Of a stretch of 64,000 nucleotides of DNA, positions 34,701 to 45,387 are shown in pieces. Both the position numbers and the translations under genes were made by a program. How positions within the stretch are numbered: position 1 is the first letter of the stretch; every line of letters starts with the position of its first letter. The notes under the pieces were generated by a model. The model was given only the letters and a program-made list of their open reading frames with translations, was not told the origin of the DNA and did no database searches. Source of the DNA: Meconema thalassinum (taxonomy: Eukaryota; Arthropoda; Insecta; Orthoptera; Tettigoniidae); contig OX336389.2 of assembly GCA_946902985.2 (NCBI GenBank), forward strand, positions 149,099,099 through 149,163,098. The letters run 5' to 3'.

Positions 34701-35999
34701 GTATATTGTCCAGGTCCTTTGAAAATTAATGATGTGAAGTTGCTGTTAAAATTAACAAGAGTGTTTAAATAATTTGAGATAACGATTTTGAATGGAGGTT
34801 ACCGTCACAAATAATAATAATAATTATTAAACCTTATTAAACCTGAATGTATAATTTAAATATAACTAACCTTCATTGGTCGATTATATCAACACGATTT
34901 AAGTAATTATCAACCGGATAGACGTGTGGTTTAATGTATTTCTAAAATAAATAATATAAATATTGTAAATAATTATGTAAATATCTTTAATAATAATTTG
35001 ATATGAAAGGGATTAATAGAGGCTTGTATAAATTTTTCAATTGTCGTTTGACAATGTTATAAACAATTTATAATTGTTATAAATAATTAATGAACAATTT
35101 GTTATAAACAATTTAAAATGTTATTATACTCTAAACAACGCTAGTTAAACAATTGGATTAACAATTAAACAAGGTTTGGGATTATTAGAGTAATCCAGTA
35201 ATATTTGATTGGAGCATTTAAAAGATTTGCGTGATAATATTTGAGTTGAGTTGAGGACATTTAAAGTGTTTTGAAAAGGAGCTAGGCTCTGAGGTAACTA
35301 GCATATGCTAACGTTGGCTGGACAGGTGGGTCCATTTGACGATGCGAGCATGCAACATGGTGTAGGGTGTATCGCAGCTGGCCATACAACTGTATGACAG
35401 AGGCCAAGGTCACCTACATAGCAGCCTTGCAGTTATAAATAAAATGTGATGTTTATGAAAAAGGAAAACAATTGCTACATGTCTCGTCCCAACTCCCTTA
35501 TCCATCCCAAGTGTATTATTATTATTATTACATTCTTTTGAGCTAGAAAGCTGAAATTGTGTATGCAAAGTCTACAAGTCCTACAGGAGGACATGATTAT
35601 ATTGACAATGGCTTCTGATCGCCACGTTTATTTTGTTGTTCAATTTTTGTTATATTATTCCTTTATGTGAAATAAATCATTGTACAGTTTAAAGTTTCTT
35701 GTTTCCGTTTTGGTTCATTTTAAATATCATGGTGGAGGTTATTGTGAGGGCATACTTTAAGTGATCCAGTTGGCAACCCAGACCCGAGATTAATTTGAAT
35801 AGGTAAGTAAAGGTAAGTATGAACCCCCGTATATATTGGTGTGTTCCACAATATTTTCTTGTTAACTACTGTGCTCTAATCTCGATAGTATCTGTCAGTG
35901 CCATTTTCATTGATGTAGCTGTGCCGGTGCGATTGATTATTGGCAATCCGATTGAGGGGGCGGATATCTGACAGCCTACTATCCGGGTTAACGGGGACA
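31725..35999 (+). repeat. Gypsy LTR3 with nested SINE (4275 bp)
   Basis: Same LTR as the other two, enlarged by a 335-bp SINE plus an 11-bp duplication. Private changes include GATAATAG at the TATA-like site and a shortened AAT microsatellite near 34815. It ends CGGGGACA before GTAC (36000-36003). Confidence 0.9.
33952..34286 (-). mobile_element. tRNA-derived SINE inside LTR3
   Basis: The insert is absent from LTR1 and LTR2 at the same place. It is flanked by a perfect 11-bp duplication, ACTTTGAAGAT, at 33941-33951 and 34287-34297. Read on the minus strand it begins with a tRNA-like head: an A-box-like TGGCTTAGGCGG and a B-box-like GGTTCAAATCC. It ends in an A-rich GATTTTCATTTTTC-type tail. 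Open frames across it on the minus strand are chance. Confidence 0.9.
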
Positions 36000-36003
36000 G
36001 TAC
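36000..36003. repeat. Right 4-bp target duplication (GTAC) of gypsy array
   Basis: GTAC follows the CA end of LTR3 and matches 10859-10862. The sequence then continues into the first codons of the right-arm IAP on the minus strand, with the start codon at 36010-36012. Confidence 0.85.
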
Positions 36004-36093
36004 TGAAGCCATGTGTATAAAACGTTTTTATTGCAAGTTATTAACGTTGCCCAAGAGCACAAAGTACTTTAAAGCATAATGTATGCTTTTTTT

Positions 36094-36921
36094 TCACTGT
36101 CTATTCACTACGTTAATGGCGCATGACCACACCTAAAAACAAACAAAATAACCCATCACTCAATCAATCAATCAATACTTGTAAATAAAACTTTAACGTT
36201 AATTGACATTAAATGAAAAACACCATACAAATTATAATAAACTGTATGTCGACACTAACAGTAACTTATGTACTTATTTTCTTTTTATAAAGCTGCAGTC
36301 ATTTACATTCCCCTTTAACCAATACGTAAACAAAAATGAATGTCATGTCATTTTGTTCATATTATCATGTTCAAACCTGTGGATATTCGTTGAGTCCATA
36401 GGGAACGACATGTCAGTTGAATTAAAATTTTTGTTTAAAAAAAAATCCAATATGGCCTTGTACTTTCCCGGTAAACAACCAATATGGTCTTGTAACGGTT
36501 GCCAATAAATAGTCATTAATCAAGAAAGCAATCATCGTCCCAGTCATGTACAGGTACTGAATATTTTTTTTTGTCTATGGTTTTTCATTAGTGGTAAAAT
36601 AGAATAGCATTTTTAAGATGGACTTACCTGAGTTTTCAATAGTTCCCTGCCTGGAAACAATGGTTGCACTCTACTGCGTCTCGGGTTTTCAGTGACTGCT
36701 ACGGCGGTAAAGCTTTTCTTTCCAAGTTTCTAAAAATAAATAAATAAATAAAATAAACAGCTATAAATACCTAAATTCAGGATAATAAATGCATTTCATT
36801 ATTAAAATAACAAACAAAAATGAAACAAGTTAGTTTAAAAAAATCTCACCTTGACTTGTACTGGCTTGTTGCTGTTTTCTTCTAGTGAGCTCAAAAGTGG
36901 AATGGTCTCTCTCTCAGACAT
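36094..36921 (-). CDS. Three-exon 70-aa protein (A right arm)
   Basis: Coding exons on the minus strand are 36850-36921, 36628-36729 and 36094-36132, with the same phase-0 junctions and splice signals as the left-arm copy (GTGAGA and GTAAG donors, TTTTTAG acceptors). All 70 codons stay open although several residues differ (for example EENSNKP against EEHSEKP). Two open copies with amino-acid differences but no indels argue for a real protein. Function is unknown. The element B copies have indels in the middle exon. Confidence 0.5.
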
Positions 36922-36939
36922 GACAGCTATATCGGTTAT

Positions 36940-38089
36940 CTGCAAACAAATAAATGCAAAAAATCATTAATTACGTTATCAATAACTACAAATTTAAGGT
37001 TCATTAGCATGATATCATTAAAATAATCATTAATATGTACTTACCAAAAAAAGCAAAAGGATTTTATTCCAATGTTCAGTTCAGGGCTCTACTCTATACA
37101 TCTGTTTGCTAAAACGACAAGTGCAACACTAACGCAATCTTTATCAGTCTGCTTAGCAACAGAGAGAGTTGCATTTTCACAGCGTTTTGTCCTTGAAAGG
37201 TTCTCTGTCTCTCTCTCTCACACACATGTTCCCACGCCTCGCCACATTCCTCAAGCGCGATAAAATTCGCGTACCTTACACTAGTTTCTTGTTTTTAATA
37301 AGGAACGTAAATGGCTGCCTCTTATACATCGGTAGTACGACTGCATAAGGACCAACATGGCGGTCTCTGCTTAAACGTCACACCTGCTAGCCACCAACCA
37401 TGTAGCCTAACACTGCACTTCCTGCTCACGTAGACATTTCTCTCTTATCAGCAGTTGCTCTCACCAAACCAGCAAGGCCTCTGGCTAGGTACAGTATTCA
37501 GTGTCCAGCAAGCAACGCGGTTCTGTAGCATTTAAAACGTGTGTGTGTCCAACATTTTTATTATTATTAAAATTCTTAAACATTTTACTGTAATAATCAA
37601 TAGCAAGTGGCCATCCTCAATACATGTACTCATTAATCATACGCTTTCACCATGTCCAATGATTAGTTTATAAAATCTCAGGGCAATGACCTTACCGTTT
37701 CAGCTCTTAGGGTTCATGCACATCACTTGGTCAACCAAATGTTATACGTTTTCATATCCTACAACTGTCCGCTGGCCTATGAGCATGCATGAATGCCACA
37801 GAGCCGTGACACTACATCGAATAGCACGTTATAACTCCCCTTTAGGGGTAAAAAAAATTCTAGCACGCTTCACGCGTTTTGGAATATTAGCCTCCATCCG
37901 TCAATGGAAATATCGCAAAAACCAACCGTCATAAGCCGCCCGCCGTCCAGCCAAAATAGCGATTCATTTCTTCCGGGCACGGTCACCGTGGTTGGCAACA
38001 GGCTCGTTAAAACACATAACAGCGGTACTGTCTCTCTCAATGACCACTCTTAATTACAATTTGAACAGGTAAAAAAAATTTTTTCAATA
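36940..38089 (-). promoter_or_regulatory. Presumed promoter and 5' leader, right arm of A
   Basis: Inverted counterpart of 1641-2804, ending at the TA where the mariner-like element inserted. A donor GTAAGTACATATT lies near 37042 on the minus strand and pairs with the acceptor at 36940-36941. Indels relative to the left arm disrupt any common reading frame, so it is probably untranslated. Confidence 0.35.
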
Positions 38090-39261
38090 TACAGGGTGTA
38101 TCTTAATTATACCGAAAAAAAAATCAGGGACTCTCTGCGTGTTATGTAAAAGATGATGCCGCAATCGGATTGGCGGAGACAATTTTTCCCTTCGATAAAA
38201 TGAGGTTACTTTGTTACTTCCGGGCGCGCAATTCAAATTGAAGGGGTCGCCGTATTTGCTGAGTAAGAGTGCAAGCCGAAACGAACGAGGAATCTTGCGC
38301 ATTCCCGCCAGCATATCTCTGTCTCCTATCACACTCCCTACCCTTGCTTGAAGCACAGCAGTACCAGCGGCTTGCCCTCTGGCACTGCCATCGTATGCAC
38401 ATCATGCAGCGACTCTTAACAATTGATCAGCTGATCAGTAGGGGGTAGAGATGGCGACCATTTTGCTTTGTGCTGTGTTGTTTGTATCTTTTATGAATGG
38501 GTATCCGCGTGAAAAGTGATACTTGAGAACGCTTCTACTTACGTCATCTAAAACGAGAATTATTTATTTTCTCAAACAAATTTTCATTTTGTAGGTAGGT
38601 TTTTGTATCTACGCAAATTTTGCGTTGCATGTTTGTCATCACACAGAAGGTTATGTTTTAGTTAGGACCTCTATATCACTTATTATTTCGACTCATGCAA
38701 GGTTATTTGGATGGTAATAAAATGTTGTTAGTTCATGAAACCTCCTTCCCAGGTCGCAGGTATGTCAAAAGTTTGTTTGTGGCAACTACCGGTATTATGA
38801 AAGAAATGATAATGTGGCTTGCTTCTCCTTCCCCACCACGTCAACTTAAGAAAGCAATGCATACACAAAATTCCTAGAAATTATTTGTACATTACGGGGA
38901 ATACAAGAGTGTGTGTTAACATTTTCCTGAAAGTAAGATACCATTCTTCGGGAGAGAAGAGCTAATCGCCTTGATGGTAGGTTGTTAGTTAATATGGTTT
39001 CAATTATTGTAAGAAGTTCCCAAACTTCAGCCTATGCTAGGACTGGAAACATTTCTAATATGATAATCCTGAGGTTAAGTTACTTACCGTCTCCCACAAA
39101 TCCAACCCCTCGTCCTCGTCGTGCGAGATGGGCAACGTAATGAAGTAGGGGATTGCCTGTAGAGGTGTAGTACAGTGGGGACTTAGTGTGCCTCAAGACC
39201 GCTACGGTAGCTGTGAAGGTCCTACAGGATCCCTGAAGAAATTACGGCTAACGGGGCTCTG

Positions 39262-40842
39262 GTGAAACAACTGCTGCCTTGTAGTTTGGAGTTGGTTCTT
39301 CAAAGGCTAAGGGAAGAAACCCTGACAGAAAATCAGCCTGGTGCCTCAGGCCTAAGGTGGCAGTCCCTCCAAGGCACTCGGAGGCAGTGGGTTAATCACT
39401 CGCTCCTCTTAAATAAACTGATTACTGAAACTGAAGCGAAATTACAAAACCGGACGGATAACCTGATGACGACTTTTGGCATGAAGAGGACTACGAAAAT
39501 CGGTTTCTGGAATGTGAGGACCTTGATGGAGAAAACCAGACTGAAACAAGTGACACGGGAGATGAAGAACTATGGGCTGGATATCCTAGGATTGAGTGAG
39601 GTGAGGTGGCCAGGATTTGGTGAAATACAGACAACAGATGGAATTACATTTCTCTATTCTGGGGGCGATGAGGAAGAACACAGGGATGGGGTGGGGTTGC
39701 TGCTCAACAGAAATGCAAAGAGGAGCCTTTTGGAGTGGAAGCCAATTTCTAGCAGGCTCATGTTTGCTAGGTTCAAGACAAAGATCAGGAATGTGATCAT
39801 CATCCAATGCTATGCGCCTACAGAACAATCGGAGCCAGAGAAGAAGGAAGAATTCTACCAAATGCTGCGAGATGCCACAAGACAAACAAGTAAGAAGGAC
39901 ATTCTCATTGTTATGGGAGACTTCAACGCGAAGGTGGGATCAAACAATGAGGGGTTGGAGCAGATCATGGGTAAACATTGCCTTGGTGAGATGAATAACA
40001 ATGGGGAGAAATTTACGGAATATTGCGCCAGTCAGGATTTGGTGATGGGTGGCACGGTGTTTCCTCATAGGCGGTGCCACAAGGTCACCTGGGTGTCTCC
40101 TGATCAAGTCACAGAAAATCAAATTGATCACATCGCGGTGAGCAGGAGGTTCAGAAGAAGCTTGGAAGATGTTAGGAACAAGAGAGGAGCGGATGTTGGT
40201 AGTGACCATCATCTTGTGGTTGCCAACTTCCGCATGAAGATCGTGGCAGTCCGCCGAAAGTTTATCACTCGGCACAACAAGTTTGATGTGGGCAAGCTTA
40301 AGAACCAGCAGAGATTGGACCAATTTAAACTGGAGCTCAGAAATAAATTCCAGGTGTTGGACTTCGAGACAGAGACGGATGTGGAGACTGTGTGGAGCGA
40401 GGTAAAGAATATCTTCGTGGAAACCAGTGAGATGCAGCTCGGGTACAAGAACTACCTGCGGAAAGAATGGATATCCGATCAGACCTGGGACAAGATAAAT
40501 TATAGGAAGGAGATTAAGGCCAAGCTCAACACCTGCAAGACTAGGCAGCAGAAGGCTCTCACACAAGCAGAGTATTCAACAGCAAACAGGGAGGTAAAGA
40601 GGAGTGTGCGGAAGGATCATAGGAGGTGGATTGATGAGCAGGCGGTGAAAGCAGAAGAAGCGGCTAGAAGGGGGGACGTTAAGGAGCACTATGGCATCAC
40701 AAAGATGCTTTCGAAGAAAGGTTTTAATAAATCTAGGCCTGTGAAGAGCAAGACGGACGAGATCCTCACGACGTGTGAACAGCAGCTGACTAGATGGAGA
40801 GAACACTTTGCGGAGGTTCTTAATAGATATAGAGGACCATAA
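39262..40842 (+). pseudogene. LINE endonuclease and N-terminal RT region
   Basis: The ORF has 526 codons. An AP-like endonuclease at about residues 75-330 shows FWNVRTL, LSEVRW, GDFNAKVG, IDHIAV and GSDHHLV, with the catalytic Glu, Asp and His positions present. A Lys/Arg-rich linker follows. The N-terminal 60 codons before the endonuclease may be untranslated or a short lead. A TAA at 40840-40842 stops it; the same frame stays readable to about 40985 (GKAPGLDNIP), so this stop is probably a point mutation. The enzyme nicks target DNA to prime reverse transcription. Confidence 0.8.
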
Positions 40843-42417
40843 AGTAAGCAGCGAGGAGAAGAGGAAGCAGAAAGTGACCCGGACATCAGCCTTGACTCCC
40901 CAACTCGGGGCGAAATACGGACAGCTTTGAAGCAGATGAAGTGCGGGAAGGCACCAGGTCTGGATAATATCCCAGCGGAAGTACCTTGAAAGCAGACCTG
41001 GATATCACGATCAATCTGCTGCACCCGCTGTTGGAGAAGATCTGGAAGGAGGAGAAAATACCAACCGACTGGAAGAAGGGGTTGATCGTCAAGTTACCGA
41101 AGAAAGGGGACACCACAAACTGTAACAACTGGAGGGGAATCACCTTGCTGTCCATTCCAAGCAAAGTACTGGCGAGAGTCATCCTGAATCGTATAAAAGA
41201 CTGCGTAGAAAAAAGGCTTCGGAAGGAACAGGCTGGATTTCGACAACATCGCAGCTGTGTGGATCTCATCAACTCCCTCCGAATCATCCTGGAGCAGAGT
41301 GTGGAGTGGCGGAATACCCTTTACCTCACATTTGTTGACATCGAGAAAGCTTTCGACTCCGTAAATCAAAGAATCATGTGGAAGACCCTCGAGGAATATA
41401 AAATTCCAACAAAGATCATCAGAATCATGGAAGAGATGTACGAAGGGTATGAGTGCCAGGTTCTACACGAAGGCAAATTAACAGAAAAGATGAAGGTCAG
41501 TTCCGGAGTGAGACAGGGGTGTGTCCTTTCCCCCACTCTGTTCCTGTTGGTCCTGGATAGTGTGATGAAGAAGGTAATGGGAGGACGGAAGAGGGGTATT
41601 CAATGGGGTATAAATGACAGGCTTGAAGATCTGGATTTCGCGGACGACATTTGTCTTATGGCACAACGGTACCGAGACATAGAAGATAAGCTGGGGAGGT
41701 TGCGGAGAGAAGCAGAACGTGCAGGACATGATCAACACCAACAAGACCAAAGAGATGAGGATAAATTCTGACGTCACGACTAGCTTGACGGTCAACGGAA
41801 ATGAAATTGAGCGAATTGGGTCCTTCCTCTACCTTGGGAGTGTAGTCACAAATGATGGGGGAGCAGAGGAAGATGTTCGAAGCCGTATCAGGAAGGCAAA
41901 TGGTGCCTTTGTCCAGCTCTACCCCATCTGGAGAAATAGAAACATTTCCGGGAAGAGCAAGCTTCGCCTTTTCAATAGCAACGTAAAGTCGATTCTTCTC
42001 TATGGCTGTGAAACATGGAAAGTCACAAAACCGATCAACAACCAGCTACAGGTGTTCATTAACAGATGTCTGCGTCGCATCATGAATGTGAGGTGGCCGG
42101 ACATAATCTCAAATGAAGATCTTTGGACCATCACCCATCAACAACCGATTAGCATCCAGATCAAGGAGAGGAAATGGCACTGGATCGGTCACACACTAAG
42201 GAAGCCGGACGGAGCTGTTGAGAGGGCGGCGCTAGACTGGAATCCTCAAGGTGCCAGGAAGCGTGGTCGACCTAAGAAGACCTGGAAGAGGACGATCGAA
42301 AATGAAATTGCAGAGGTGGACAAGAACTGGAGTCAAGTGAAGAGAATGGCCAGGAACCGTACTGCGTGGAGAAATTTCGCCAAGTCCCTATGCTCCAGAA
42401 GGAGCGGCAGGAATTAA
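40843..42417 (+). pseudogene. LINE reverse transcriptase and C-terminal region
   Basis: After a frameshift near 40985 the RT continues at 40986-41771 with DIEKAFDSV, SGVRQGCVLSP and FADD at the catalytic centre (about 41640). A second shift near 41720-41770 returns to the original frame for 41719-42417. That part holds a thumb/C-terminal region with YGCETW, RWHW-like and RKRGRPKKTWKR motifs typical of such LINEs. Two frameshifts and one stop make it inactive. Confidence 0.8.
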
Positions 42418-43456
42418 GTAAGTAAGTAAGTAAGTTTCTTACCGTATGTAAATCGAGAAGCGATATCCAGTATTCAGTATCTACTAAAGTCAGTCCATGT
42501 TACATTATTTGTGAGAATGGTCTCTCGATCAAGCTCAAGTGAATATGGTAATGTTTTCGTGGTAGCATTTGTGTAGGCTACTGTATTTACATTAATGAGA
42601 TTGTTAGCACCTGGTGTATGTACTGTAGATTATTGCTACCTGATTTCAAAATTACAACCCATTGTAAATTCCTGATGCAAGAAACAAGTTAGATTGAGTC
42701 ATAGAAAATAAGTGCTGTTAGGGTAGGCCCTATTTAAGTAACCTTGTGGGTGGCCTGTGCATTGATTACAGTTAGAGATACGTTACATTGTGCTTTGTCA
42801 TCCACGAGCGGTTTAGGACGTGATCTGTTGAATAGCCAAGAGTGATGTGGGGTTTTCTCAGGCATCTACAATAAACCTTTTCAAAGCGGTGAACAACGAG
42901 AAATTGGCCAAGAATAGATCTTATTCTCGACGTCAGAATAGGATACTGCAATTTAGCCCTGTTTGTGTGTTTCAACGTCCTAGTAAATGTACCGGCAATG
43001 TACCATTTTTTTTTCACTCTCAAAATGCCAGCTACATCGGCCGGATTCGAACAAGCGGAGCGATAATTAGGCGTATGTAGTGGTAACGGAAGGAAGTGGC
43101 CACCAGCCATAAATAGCATAGCTATTTTTCTACGTCTTGAAGCGGGAAGGTAATTTATATTAGGTTTGAAGAGACTGCGTGTGAAGGTAGCTATCTGACT
43201 GCTGCTGCGACTATATAGACCCTAGGCGTGACGTCACAGTAGGAGCCCTAAGGCCTGTACATTACGATGGCAGTGCCTCCAGCTCAGCAAATACGGCGAA
43301 TTCGTAGATTTGAATCGTGCGCCCGGAAGTAACAAGGTAACCTCATTTTCTCCAAGGGAAAAATTTTCTCCGGCAATACGATTGCAGCATCATCTTTTAC
43401 ATAACACGCAGAGCGTCCCCGATTTTGATGTCGGTATAATTAAGATACACCCTGTA

Positions 43457-44702
43457 TAGATCTAGTATAGTGTTAGCGTTTTCAAAAAGTAAAAAATACA
43501 TTCAATAGGGAAATGTCACTCTAAGTCCAACTACCCCTCATACAAGTCCGTAACCTTCTTAGTTCACAAAATAATAACAAAAGTGCATTTAGGCCCTTTT
43601 GACAATAATCAAAACTACATTAAAAAACGGGGCGTCATCCTAGATCCAACGACCCCTCATACAAGTCCGTAGCCTTCTTAGTTCTCAAAATATTAACAAA
43701 TGTGCATTTAAGCCCTTTTGACAAAAATCAAAACTACATTAAAAAACGGGGCGTAACCCTTAATCCAACGACCCCTCATACATGTCCGTAGCCTTATTCG
43801 TTCTCAAAATATTAACAAAAGTGCACTTAGGCCCTTTTGACAAAAATCAAAACTACATTAAAAAACGGGGCGTTATCCCGAATCCAGCGACCTCTCATAC
43901 AAGTCCGTAGCCTTCTTCGTTCTCAAAATATTAACAAAAGTGCACTTTGGCCCTTTTGACAAAAATCAAAACTACATTAAAAAACGGGGCGTCATCCCAA
44001 ATCCAACAACCCCTCATACAAGTCCGCAGCCTTCTTCGTTCTCAAAATATTAACAAAATTGCACTTTGGCCCTTTTGACAAAAATCAAAACTACATGAAA
44101 AAACGGGGCGTCATCCCAAATCCAACAACCCCTCATACACATCCGTAGCCTTCTTCGTACTCAAAATATTAACAAAAGTGCACTTAGGACCTTTGGACAG
44201 AAATGAAAACTACATTAAAAACAGGGCGTCGTCCCAAATCCAACAACCTTCCATACATGTCCGTAGCCTTATGGGTTCACAAGATATTAGTTTTACATAT
44301 TTTCGTTAGATTAAATAAAACACTCATTCATAAATCATTATTCAAAAAGCCCGCCCTCTTACAAAATTCTCAAGTGCGCATGCGGAAAAACAAAAAACAA
44401 AAATGTTAAATCATAGCGGCATCCAGCAGTACGCATGCCCTTTATGTGGAACAACATTTCATTTCATACTGGTATCGGTTCTCATGTCAGTCGCATTTGG
44501 AAAGCAACTTTTACTAAAAAAAATACATTTTCACACCCTAGTAGGGGTAAGTTTCATTTTGGGTTGGAAATGAAATGTCCCGACTCCAACGATACCTCAT
44601 TTGTTAAAATCCGACCATGGGTTCACGACATATGAATAAGCAAAAGGTGTGTACTCACGTTTTGAACACCTTGCGAGTTTAAAGCACCACCACTCCCCTA
44701 CT
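43457..44702 (-). repeat. Right subterminal satellite and terminus of element A
   Basis: About seven inverted units of roughly 120 bp (TACAAGTCCGTAGCCTTCTT anchors near 43540, 43660, 43780, 43900, 44020, 44140 and 44260), then terminal sequence ending CCACTCCCCTACT at 44702. The left arm has about five units. No gene. Confidence 0.75.
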
Positions 44703-44708
44703 AGTAAG
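44703..44708. repeat. Right 6-bp target site duplication of element A
   Basis: AGTAAG directly after the CCCCTACT terminus, matching AGTAAT at 609-614 at five of six positions. Confidence 0.5.
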
Positions 44709-45387
44709 TTTCGTTATAATTCAGCATTTGCCTCCAGAGGAATTGATAATAATATACAATATATGCCCATCCACCTTCTTGAATGTATGAAATCTTTTAT
44801 CTTTTGACTTCTGCCGATAAAGCCTTTTATGTGAGCCTACATATGATCTTCGTTTTGTCATTGTAATTGTAATGAATAGTAGATTTTCGATATGAATGTC
44901 TTAAGTATTAACTGCGTGCTCTACGCAGTGTGAAAGTCGTACGACTAATAGAAGCGCGATATCCTATCTGTTACAAAGTTTCGTGGTACCTGTGTAATTG
45001 GATCATAGTTATTGATTTTGAAGTCTCAGCCATCGCCTGAAACATAGAGCGTAGGTGCTCTTTTAACTTTGGTATGAAATTCCACATACGGTTCTACATT
45101 AATGATAACTAGTTCGAGTTATTGTATCTCTAAAATACTGTAGGCCAATATAGTTATTTGTTTGAATATTTTGTAAATTCCAGGTGGCGGCTGCGCGCTC
45201 TATCGTAATATTTATACGGTACTCCTCCCCCACTAAATTTCCTTTTGATGTTATATCGTGCGATGAATATATTTAAGTCTTAGGAATACGCCCAGCCGCC
45301 ATCCGGAACTTATGGAGACGTTGTTCTGTTGACTTAGTCAAAGTAGCCACGTGCAAAGCTATTTCTTGTTGTCTCTTAAAAATATAT
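44709..45387. other. Intergenic, no gene seen
   Basis: AT-rich unique-looking DNA. GTGGCGGCTGC near 45183 and GCCGCCATCC near 45296 resemble segments at about 46588, 46850 and 47090, which may be remnants of an old interspersed repeat. Confidence 0.3.

Larger units (their letters stand above)
10863..35999 (+). mobile_element. Tandem Ty3/gypsy array, three LTRs and two internal regions
   Basis: The order is LTR1 (10863-14792), internal 1 (14793-21293), LTR2 (21294-25222), internal 2 (25223-31724) and LTR3 (31725-35999). The pol order protease, reverse transcriptase, RNase H, integrase places it in Ty3/gypsy. Only the outermost ends carry the GTAC duplication, so the array behaves as one insertion. 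No envelope ORF is visible after integrase. Both copies have the same stops and frame breaks in gag and integrase, so neither is autonomous. Confidence 0.9.
39091..42431 (+). mobile_element. RTE-like LINE inside the mariner-like element
   Basis: It is flanked by a 14-bp duplication with one mismatch: AAGTTACTTACCGT at 39077-39090 and AAGTTTCTTACCGT at 42432-42445. It ends in a (TAAG)n tail at about 42416-42435. About 3.3 kb with one endonuclease-reverse transcriptase reading frame and no separate ORF1 fits the RTE group. The clade assignment is from structure and motif impression only. Confidence 0.75.
38092..43454. mobile_element. Tc1/mariner-like TIR element, non-autonomous, hosting a LINE
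   Basis: The ends are inverted: CAGGGTGTATCTTAAT at 38092 and its reverse complement ending at 43454, flanked by TA on both sides (38090-38091, 43455-43456). The left arm of element A shows the uninterrupted site with a single TA. Imperfect inverted homology extends at least 190 bp inwards. TA duplication is the Tc1/mariner hallmark. Without the nested LINE it is about 2.0 kb and has no transposase that I can recognise. Short open frames at 38214-38405, 38695-38877 and 42772-43119 look like chance. Confidence 0.8.
615..44702. mobile_element. Palindromic IAP-carrying mobile element A
   Basis: The two ends are inverted copies: AGTAGGGGAGTGGTGGTGCT at 615 and its reverse complement ending at 44702. 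Without three nested insertions (4148-7093, 10863-36003, 38092-43456) the element is about 10.6 kb. The left arm (615 to about 8493) and right arm (about 8985-44702) carry the same genes in mirror order around a loop of about 490 bp. Each arm has a subterminal 120-bp satellite, a 70-codon three-exon gene, an IAP, a 93-codon gene and a convergent FLYWCH/acidic ORF pair. No transposase or polymerase is visible. The AG...CT ends and 6-bp duplication resemble Polintons, but a foldback-type DNA element or an integrated viral remnant are alternatives. Confidence 0.7.

Noticed and set aside
39586..41795. Antisense ORFs of 76-208 codons over the RTE-like LINE
   Set aside because: They mirror the coding strand of a recognisable endonuclease-RT gene and carry no domain.
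43500..44290. Regularly spaced repeats that could suggest a CRISPR array
   Set aside because: Units are contiguous 120-bp satellites without unique spacers, in a eukaryotic context.
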